From Aureispira anguillae (lineage in GTDB: Bacteria > Bacteroidota > Bacteroidia > Chitinophagales > Saprospiraceae), in NCBI RefSeq assembly GCF_026000115.1, contig NZ_AP026867.1:3901716-3965715 (forward strand): a DNA stretch of 64,000 nt, given 5' to 3'. Under the pieces are notes generated by a model. That model was not told the DNA's origin. It worked only from the letters and a program-made list of their open reading frames with translations, and made no database searches. This document shows, in pieces, positions 17,036 through 27,200 of this stretch (position 1 is the first letter of the stretch; every line of letters begins with the position of its first letter). A program made the position numbers and the translations under genes.

Positions 17036-18172
17036 TTGTTCGAAAAAAGACAGACGCTTATATTTTTAACCTTAATGGGAACAAGCATATTTTCGATATG
17101 CTTGTTTCATTTTATGGCTTACCAAACAGACAGCCCTAGCTTTGTAAATGCCGTTGAGCTGCTCTTACAAGAAACGACCACAACCGATCGGCTTTTTCGC
17201 CTCAGCAAACCACTTAGTTTACTGTTGCCAACTTTTTTATATTCTATTTGTGCAATTCCTATTTCCTACGCTTTTTTATTGCAACAACTAATAGCCTATT
17301 GGCTTAGTGCTCTTTTTTTATATAAAATATTGGAGCAGATATTGGGGCAGTCCAAACTTGCTTATTTTGGGATGCTTGCCTATACGCTCTGTCAACCTCT
17401 TGCCGTGTATGGACTAGCAGTGTTGACCGATGGGCTAGGCTGGTGTTGGTTGATTATTGGCACTTGGATGAGCCTACAAATTGTCAATGCTCCTAAGATC
17501 TCTTATCGATCGTTCATTGGGTTAGGGCTTTTTATTGGTAGTGGTTTTTTTATCAAAGAATCAGCTATCATGATTGGTATATTTACCTTTTTTCTGCTTC
17601 TATTAACACCCAATTTCGCTCTCAAACAAAAACTAATTGGTTACCTTATCATTGGAGGAAGTTTCCTGACAACTTTTGGATTGGGCAATTGGCTAATCTA
17701 CTATTTCTGGCAAGAGTCAATTTTTCAATGGATCACTTTTGGGCAAAACGATCCTCCACCATTTAGCTGGAAAGGCTTAATTGCTCAAAGTTATCATACC
17801 TTAGACAACTATTGGTTGCTGTTTTTTATTGGAATTCGAAGCAGTTTTTATTCCAAATCATTTAATTTTATCCTTACTTCATTTTTGTTGACAATCATTT
17901 TTAGTTGGTTAAGTCTTCCCTTCGTTTGGCCGTATTTGTACGATAGAATTTTATTTATGATTGTTCCCTACATGATTCTTTGGGTAGCCATCGGAGCGAA
18001 CCAATTTGGTAAATTTTCATTCTCGCTTCTACTTTTGGGAGGGCTAATGAATTTGCTGGTTAGTTTTTTGATTTATAAATACCAAATTGCTGGTTTAATA
18101 GAAGGTAGCGCTATTATATTCCTACTATCCTTATTTTTTGCTATTGCCTACCATAAAAAAAAGCTAGACTGA
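17036..18172 (+). CDS. Polytopic membrane protein, GT-C glycosyltransferase-like
   Basis: A 378-residue membrane protein with about nine to ten hydrophobic segments. I use the TTG at 17036 (FEKRQTLIFLTL follows) because the basic start suits an inside-facing N-terminus and the gap to the previous gene is then 14 bases; an ATG at 17075 is the alternative. Alternating long TM helices and 'GFFIKESA' recall GT-C fold (PMT/ArnT-like) enzymes, but I see no clear DE or DD catalytic motif in the first loop, so function is open. The final codons (HKKKLD) overlap a hairpin that acts as terminator for the convergent giant gene. Confidence 0.6.
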   Translation: MFEKRQTLIFLTLMGTSIFSICLFHFMAYQTDSPSFVNAVELLLQETTTTDRLFRLSKPLSLLLPTFLYSICAIPISYAFLLQQLIAYWLSALFLYKILEQILGQSKLAYFGMLAYTLCQPLAVYGLAVLTDGLGWCWLIIGTWMSLQIVNAPKISYRSFIGLGLFIGSGFFIKESAIMIGIFTFFLLLLTPNFALKQKLIGYLIIGGSFLTTFGLGNWLIYYFWQESIFQWITFGQNDPPPFSWKGLIAQSYHTLDNYWLLFFIGIRSSFYSKSFNFILTSFLLTIIFSWLSLPFVWPYLYDRILFMIVPYMILWVAIGANQFGKFSFSLLLLGGLMNLLVSFLIYKYQIAGLIEGSAIIFLLSLFFAIAYHKKKLD

Positions 18173-18186
18173 AAACTCAGCCTAGC
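18155..18186 (-). terminator. Terminator of the 3856-aa gene, overlapping the convergent gene's 3' end
   Basis: On the minus strand GCTAGGCTGA (18186-18177), loop GTTT, TCAGTCTAGC (18172-18163), then eight T (18162-18155). One G-T wobble. It lies 35 bases past the stop at 18221 and sits inside the last codons and stop of the plus-strand gene ending at 18172. Confidence 0.8.
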
Positions 18187-18220
18187 CTTAACCTTATTTT
18201 TGTTCAACAATGAACAATTA

Positions 18221-21200
18221 TTATTTGATGACAATCAACTTACGTTGTGCATAAGTCTTGTTGTCTTCGCTATGAATCACAAAGAAATAAGCACCATCCA
18301 CCAAACGTTCGGCATCAATCGCAAACTTACGTGTTCCACGCTCTGCAATTCCGATGTCCATTACACGACCTGTAACATCAATCAAACGCCAAGTATATTC
18401 ACCTTCTAATGCTTTATCAAATTCGACATTAAAGAAGTGACTAGATGGATTTGGATAGACATTTAAGTTAAAGATTTCGGTGGCAATTTCATCTTCGATC
18501 TTCTTTGTTCCAGTATATCTATTCAAATCTTGTGTCGTTGCAACTTGGTAAATTTCCTCTGTGTCATTATTCTGAATGAAGACGACTACTTCTAACTGCG
18601 TTTCATTAAAATAAGCCTGTCCAAGTTGATTAGAGAAGTCCCAACTTTCTATAATGCGTACTGTATCCCCTGCTAGCCATTCATGATTTTCATGTGTTCC
18701 TCCATTATCAGGTAACATCTTACGAGCAACACTTAACATATTAAACCAAGGATGGTTTGGATTAGCATAAGTAAAGCTATCCTGAATAACAACTGCATGA
18801 ATAAGATAATCTGCGGAGTCTTTGTCTACTAAAGCTTCTACTTTAGCCTCTACCGTTAATTCTTGCCCAACAATTGTAATTACCGTATCTATATCTATGC
18901 TAAAATCAGGAAACTGGAGCATGTCATAATCCAAATCCCATACATTTAAGCTATCTGATTGACCTGAATCAATGGTACGACCATCAATAAAGACCTTGTT
19001 AGGAGCAGCCGAATAATAACCTTTACGAGCTCCCAAATCACTTGTATTGGTAGCAAAGATAGGATCATTAACCATCAATCCATCATCTATCTGATACTGG
19101 ATAAGAACAACATCCAAACCATAATTGGTATTAAAGATTTTGTTGTAAACTCCTTGGTCAATTACATCAGAACTATCGCCAAGTACATTCGTATATTCTA
19201 TATTGTTGAAATGTTCTACCAATACATTACGAGTACGTTCACCAATCCAAACATTATCAAACGCCATTCCTTCATATCCATTACCAGAAGTACTATCAAT
19301 TACGGTCGGTATTGCCGTAGCAAAAGCCAAACGGAAACGAATGTCTCGTTGTCGCTTAAATTGATCCAATCGTAGACGGGCACTTTCAAAGCCATAACTA
19401 CGACCTGTCCAACCTTTGTTTAACAAAGTATCTTGAGCACCTGGTTTAGCCAATACAAAGTTTGCTTGATACCAGTTGATTCCCTCTCCTACATCTCCTA
19501 CCAATTCCCATTTGTTGGTGGTATTATTATAAAACTCCATTACAAGACCATCTATTCCGTCCAATGCATCTCTCCACAAATCAAAAGCAATCATTGGGCG
19601 CTTAGAACTGCTAAAATCAAAACAAGGACTATAAACCCAAGCTTGCTGATTTTTTTGATATAACGTATCGGCGGCCATGGTCACCCAAAAACCATTGGAA
19701 TGGTTAATCTGTGAACTGCTTAAACTGTTTTCATGTGTCCACACCTGACTAGGGGTTACATTAATGGGTTGATCTTCATACCAATCTCCTGGTCCAGCAT
19801 TAAAATCTTCAAAATAATCCGTTGCTAAATCATAATAAGGAGATATAATGAGCGGTTTAGTGATACTATCGACACAGCTACCTTGATTTTGAACATACAT
19901 GGTTACATTATACGTTCCATTTGTAGTGTACTGATAAGTAGTATCAGGAATTGTAATTTCTGAGGTATCTAAATGTGAATTAGTAATCGTACCATTTCCT
20001 TCAAAATCCCACCAAATTCTAGTAATAGAATCAATTCCTGCTACTAAATTACTCGCAGAACCATCAAAAGTAATATCCATTTGAGCACAGCCTCCATAAA
20101 TATTAAAATCAAGTTCAGGACCACTAAATAAATAAATCCAGATCGAATCTTGATTCTGACATTGCGTAACTGGATCAACATAATGATAAGTAACTAGTCT
20201 CGGTCCAGCTAGTGAATTCAGATTAAGATAAAAACTATCTTGGATGCTTGTTAAAGCTAAATTATCGGTAAAATAACCTCCTAACGGACCTACTAATGCC
20301 TGCCTTAAATCATAAAGCCCTACTTGACGACAGAAAGTATCTTGATAGTTTGGACTAAATGTGATTCTAGGATAAGGACGAACTTCAAAAGTATCAAATA
20401 CTTCTCCCGTACACCCTCGAGAATCTGTATAGGTATAATAAGTAGGATAAACAGCCGTAGAAGGCCCTGCCCCAACCATTAGACTAGGATCAATCCAATA
20501 AAAACTACTATCAATTTGATTCGTATCAATCTGCAAATAGCCAGACCCAAGATTGTATGGAGGGAATGCTAAGAAAATGCTCATGGCATCATTTTCACAA
20601 TAAGAAGGTTGCAAATTCTGGAAATATGCGACAGGGATAGAATCGATTCGGATGCTATCATTGATTGTACTATAACAATCTCCAAAGGTAGAATTAGCAA
20701 TATAAGTATAACTTATATCCACTTGATCGTGCCCTGTTGCTAGATAAGGATATAAGGTATCAAATAGATAAATAAAGTTTGGCAATGGCGTCCCATTTGA
20801 ACTCGTCTCAGTAAAAGTCCCTGATTGAGCTCCCAAAACGGTTGTATAACTAATTTGTCCCATTGACCCTGTTACTACATTATTCTGTACCTGTACTTGA
20901 AATGAATCTCGATTTAAACAAAGACTATCTGGCAAATTTACAAAGGATAAATCAGGAGCAGCATGTACTCTTGTGACTAGTCTTGTTGTATCGACACAAC
21001 CATAAGAAAATGGCGGCACCATATAAGTATAGGTAATCGTAACATCTCCTGTGTGTCCCATATCTAACACCGCAGAATCAGGATGAAAAGTAGCAACTCC
21101 AACTCCTCCTGCGCCATTTCGAACACCAGCTCCTGAGAAGGTACCATTTGTAATTAAGGCTCCTGAAATCGCCACTACATCAAGTGTTGCTAGCGTATCG

Positions 21201-24200
21201 TAAGCACAATGACCATTTCCTTGCGGATCTAGAGCAGCTGCATTAATGGCATTGCTATCTGGCATTCCTACCACTATCACAGTATCCATGCTAGTATTTG
21301 AACAGCCGTTGGCATCCGTATACATATAAGATACAATGTCTACTCCTGAGGTATTGGTTTGATAGTTTACAGGAAAAAATGCCGTATCCAATGGAGCATA
21401 AAACGGAACATGAATGAGGTTAGTTCCCATTGAACTCGTAAAGGTTCCTCCCAAAGGAGAGCCAGTAAGCATTACTGTAGGCTCATTTTCACAATAGAAT
21501 GCATCTAGGTTAGTAAAACTAACAACAGGAGTCGTATCTAAAGTAATAGGATAAACAAGGCTATCTTGGCAACCTCTAATATCAGTATAAACGTATTTCA
21601 CTTCTATGTTTCCTGGATCGCCTGCCAATGGATTAAATTGATAAGCAGAATCGACTTCATTGTGTACTCCTGAACCGCTCACATAACCAATTCCATCTAG
21701 AGAGCAGCTTCCTATTGTCATATCTCTCATTCTAACATTATCCAACCTTAGTGAACGCCCCAAAGCAGGAGTCACACTACGGAATCCTAAATAATATTGT
21801 CCTGTTGTAAAGCCAAGTGCTGGATCATGATAATGTTCTACCACATAACGAACATAAGTTAAATCATTGCTAATAGCAGTTTGAATATCTAATTGCGTGC
21901 CCATTGGAGCCGTAGCAGCCGATCCAATATTAACAACCAAACCTGCATCACAGAAACCAGAGCAGGTGGAATCTAATGCTCCTGCACGAGCCATGTAGGT
22001 TAATCGATACCTATGCCCAGCAACTAAATCTATCGATTTAGAAATTAACCACGAATCATTTAAAACTTGACTCGTATCAATAAAGGCAGCTCCGTCCGTA
22101 GGTCCTCCTTGAGCAAGAGAAGTTGTTCCTACCCATGTCTTTCCTGCAAATACATTTGTACTATTCCAACTTGGAGGTATTCCTCCTGCAAAATTTTCAT
22201 CTAATACACTATGTCCAGGAGCAGCATACGATGGGCAGCCTGGTGATGGCGATACAACAAAATCTACCACTGGATCGTTGGCACAATATTGATTATTCAA
22301 TCCTGGCGATACGGACAAACTCGGCAAAGCATGAATTGTAAAGGTATCTAAAGCCGAGGCAGAACAGCCAAAGGTATCTATCATTTGCAATTCGACAACG
22401 TGTATTCCTGGATTCAATGGCCCTGGAGAAAATACATAAGAAGGTTGAGGAATTCCCCCAATTTTTAAAATAGCGGTATCTGGAGCCAAAACATTATGCG
22501 TAATAGCTACATCTTGATCTGTATCACAAAATTCGTCTAAACCATTTGCTGTTGCAAAAGTAGGATTGAGCCCTTTGGAAATCGTAATGCTCATGGTGTC
22601 TGAATTGCGACAAGCGGCACCATTCAAGATATAAACTAAATCATAGGTAGTTGTCGCATTTTCAAGATTATTAACAGCATAAGGATTAATTACATTATTG
22701 GATAAGGTATCTCCAAATTGATACTGATTAGTCCCTCCATATAACATAAATAAACCTCCACCAAATGTATTGTTAGATGGATTACCAGCTAACAAATGCA
22801 GTACATTCTCTTGACAATAAAAAGAAGAAACAATGGTATCTACAATATTAACAGGAGATAAGTCTTCGATATAAATAGGTTGTACTATTCTAGCAATAAC
22901 ATACTCTAAGGTATCAAAACCTACCCCTACTCCTACATTATTTAGGGTATCTTCATTTCTATAAAATCCATATTCAATCACTAACGTATCATAATTACCA
23001 GTTACTGCTGTTGGATTATAAGAAAACGTTTCAGATCCAGCATTTGTATTTCCCGTAACAACACCTGCCCCTGTAACATTCATAACATGCAACTGATCCG
23101 TGTAAGTAGTTGTAACATTCGGATACAAAATACTAGGACTAGGAATAGGATAAGGGAATGCGCCATCTCTACCAAAACCTACTGTTCCAAAATTTCGACA
23201 AATTGTATCGGGAATTGCAATAGGAGTAGGTGCTGGCACAACAGTAATCGTATCTTCTATAGAGTTAATACAATCTCCACTTTGAATAGAATAGGTCAAA
23301 GGGTGTGGTCCTACTCCTGCATCAGCAGGCAAGAAAGACGTAGGGCTTCCCGCTGGATTGGTAAAACTACCACTAAAACTACTGGTATACAGCGGTTGCT
23401 TATTGGGTCTCGCTTGATAAGGTACTACCTGATGCACTAAGTTGGTTAGTAATTCCTCCGTTTGAGACACAGAAATTGTATTAAAAGTTACATCCGTTAA
23501 TCGAACATCTTTTACTTCTTTTCGGATAGAAACGGTATCGTTAGAGGGGCATTGATTTCCATTCGTGTACGTTTCTATGTAGCTATAATATACATCTACC
23601 CATTGGTTTCCATTCGTATAAGCTGCTTGGTTTAATAAAGTAGGATATAAGGTATCCCCAACGACTACATTAGGGATTGTACCATTAGGCACACCTGCTG
23701 TAGTTACATAGAATGAACCGCCCGATGGATTACCAAATAAAGTGATTCCTGCTCCATTAGAACAAAGCATATTAGGCAAACCTGTAAAACTCAAGTCGGT
23801 ATTGTGAATTAAAACAAATGGTGTAAACGTCGTATCATTTGTTGTAGAATTCACTAACATGAGGTAAGATGCATTAGCAATACCAGGCACTGTTAAATTT
23901 ATCGTCGTGTTCCATCTAATATTCGTACCAAATGTATCGGGATCTGTAGTTACTGTATTCAAAGGCAGAATGACATAATTATCGTCACTGTCAAAGGCGT
24001 AAACTTGATCTATAGAGTAATCTAAATTGACTGTTGTAATGGTTAAATCATCGCCAACACAAGCTTCATACGGCACAGAAAGAGGGTTAGAATTTGTTAC
24101 CGTTATTGCTGCGGGGGGCAATACCTCCAAAATATCATCTACTGTAAAAATACAACCCAAGGTATCATAATAATAGGTAATTAAATGATAACCCGCTAAG

Positions 24201-27200
24201 GTGTCATTGGGTTGAAACCAAACACTATCGGTTCCTGCTAATCCCGCATTTACAGGTAGCGCTCCATTATAAGGTGCACTTCCAAAATAACTAGATGCAT
24301 TTGCTCCCAAAGAATCATTCCGTGCACTACTTGGGAATATCCAATTATTCATATCAATAGGATCACCATTTGAAGCCAGCGGAGTTCCTGTTGCCAATTG
24401 AGTGCCAATCATAACTAAAGTATCAAAATTTAGCATCATTCCGCTAGGTGGATCTACTTGGCGAATGTTAATGATAGTTGAAGTGTCCACACAACCATTA
24501 GAAGTTGTTACTTCTAAGTTATAAATCCCTGGAGTACTCGTAACATATTGGAAATTACTTGCGCCATTAATAGGATTTGTATTTCGTAGCCATCTAAATG
24601 AACAACCAATGCAATTGGCAGATGGACTCCCTAATGAAGCTGCATGCTCTAACGTAACAGATTGACCATTACAAATACTTGTATCTGTCGTATTGGCGGC
24701 AGCATTTAATGTTCCTATTGAATTTGCAATACCGACAACGTTGGAAGAAGCTAGACAGCCATCCTCTGTTACATTAACAATATATAAACCTGTTCCTCCT
24801 GCCCCTTCGGGGGTAGTATAAGTAGTCGTGGTATTTCCTATTGAGGCACTACCTCTTCGCCAATCATACGTACAAGTAACACAATTAGGAACCGTTACTT
24901 CCATAAATACAGTACCACTATCAGTACAAATAGCTGACGCTCCTACAGAAGTAGGATCGGCAGTAGCCCTAGCTGTCAACACAGGCAATATATCCACCGC
25001 CCTAAGTGGCAACAAATTAGAGATAGCTCTACAGTTTAAAGGATTCGTTACCTCCACTGTATAGACTCCTGCGTCATTCCCAGGGAAGGTATGGGAGGCG
25101 CCACTAGATGCTACACCTGATTGTCCTGTAGCAGGACTATTATTCAAGAATAAAGTATGATAATAAGTACCTGGTAAATTGGTAATAGAAGGGGTTGCCA
25201 ATAAGGTTTCTCCTACTCCATTACAAATTACTGAATCAAGAGGAACTCCCCCTGTCGTATCTATTTCTAATAATACACTATAAGAACCATCACTAATGGT
25301 TAATATTGCTGAAGTGTCAGCACAACCATTAGGATAGTCTACTGCTATTTGGTAATCTCCTATATCATTGATATTATCTACAAGATGAAAAGTATCATTT
25401 AAAGCGCCTAGTACAGGGCTTCCATTTATTAGCCAAGAATAAGAACATCCTATACAACCTGTTGTAATCAACAAGGCATCTCTTCCATCACAAACAACGG
25501 AGGAAGATGAGGTAATTGCAGGAGTGAAAACAGAATTAACCACAATTGAAATTGTATCAGACAATTCAGAGCAACCATCCTTTGACACTTCTGCATAATA
25601 GGAACTAGTACTTACAGCCAATACACTATCTCGATAATTAGTAGGATCTACATTGGTTATTGCTGTAGAAGTGGTTCCATCAAACTCAAACCATTGATAA
25701 GAACACTCTGAGCACAAGGATACAGACAATACACCATATTCATTAGGGCAAATAGAAGGTGTATTGGTTGTAGCATGTGGCTTGCTCAAAGAAGGCGAAA
25801 TAATATCTAATGCCGTAGTCTGTTCTACACATAAATGATAATTGGTCACTTCTACATAATAAGATCCTGCTGAGTCGGCAGAGTAAGCAGAGCCGATAGC
25901 TCCTGGAATTAAAATACCATTTCGATACCATTGATATTGCCAGCCTGCGTATAAATCGGTTGTCAAATCTACTGTAGCCCCTGAACAAACTACGGTATCG
26001 GCGGCAACGATATTAGGAGTAAAAGTCAATGAACTAACTAAAAAACTAGGCGATTCTTCTATACACCCATTTGGATAAACAACCTGTACCGTGTATGTAC
26101 CTGCAACAGTAGTCGTATAAACAGAATCAATCGCTCCACTGATAACAGTACCATTGAGGTACCATTGGTAAGACACATTTGATAACGATCCTGTAGAAAG
26201 TGTGGTGGATTGCCCTGTACAAATAGAATCTGTAGTTCCTGAAATCGTCGGAATGGTTAAGGTTGTCGAATTTACATTAATTTGGTTTGTTTTATACAAA
26301 CAACCATGTTGATTCTCTACTACTGCAAAATAATCTCCATTCACGGTAGTGGTATGAGTTTGAGTAGTTACTAATGGCGTTCCATTAGGCAAAGGGGCTG
26401 TATTAAACCAAGTATAACTACATCCTACACAGGGAGCAACTTCTAAGACCACATCTCTGCCAGAACAAACTTGTGTGGGATTTGCAACGACAGGAGAATT
26501 TAACCCATCTATTGATTCAATATAAACCGCAATATTGGATATATTGGTACAGCTATTTCCATCGACCACTTCGGCATAATAGCCTCCTTGATTGGTTATA
26601 AAAATAGTATCGGTATTGGCTGAGGTGTTCCACCTATAGGTCGAGCAAGTTCCACATTCCACATAGATAGTATCTATTTCTCCATCACAAAGGTATTTAG
26701 TCCCTGCCAGCGTATTTCCATCAACATCCCTTAATATTGGCCCTGGCAAAGGATTGACATCTATTGTTCGAACAAAATCTTCTTCGCAATCCTCCCCATG
26801 GCTTACTGTTAATAAAAGATCAAACGTTGTTGTTGTGCTAGGGTTTACGGTATGTGTCTGCCAATCGCTTCCATTCGTTGCAGTAATTGCTGCCCCAAGA
26901 TCCCATTCATACGCTAAATTCCCCACACAAGTAGGACAATTGGCTCTCGCAATAATTCCCCCATTAATACAAATAGAAGTATCGACAACAAGCGGGTCAT
27001 TATCCCCTGTTGGGTAAAAATTTACATTACCTCTCGATACAATAGTAGTAGTCGTTAAAGTGGTAATAGAATCGGTATTTCCACCACCTAAATCTTTATA
27101 AATGGTAACAGATCTAGTAATTGTATCTGGGGAGCCTGGATAAGACAAGACACTAATATCAGCCGTTGTTTCTCCTGTACTCCAAGCATACAAAGCAGTA

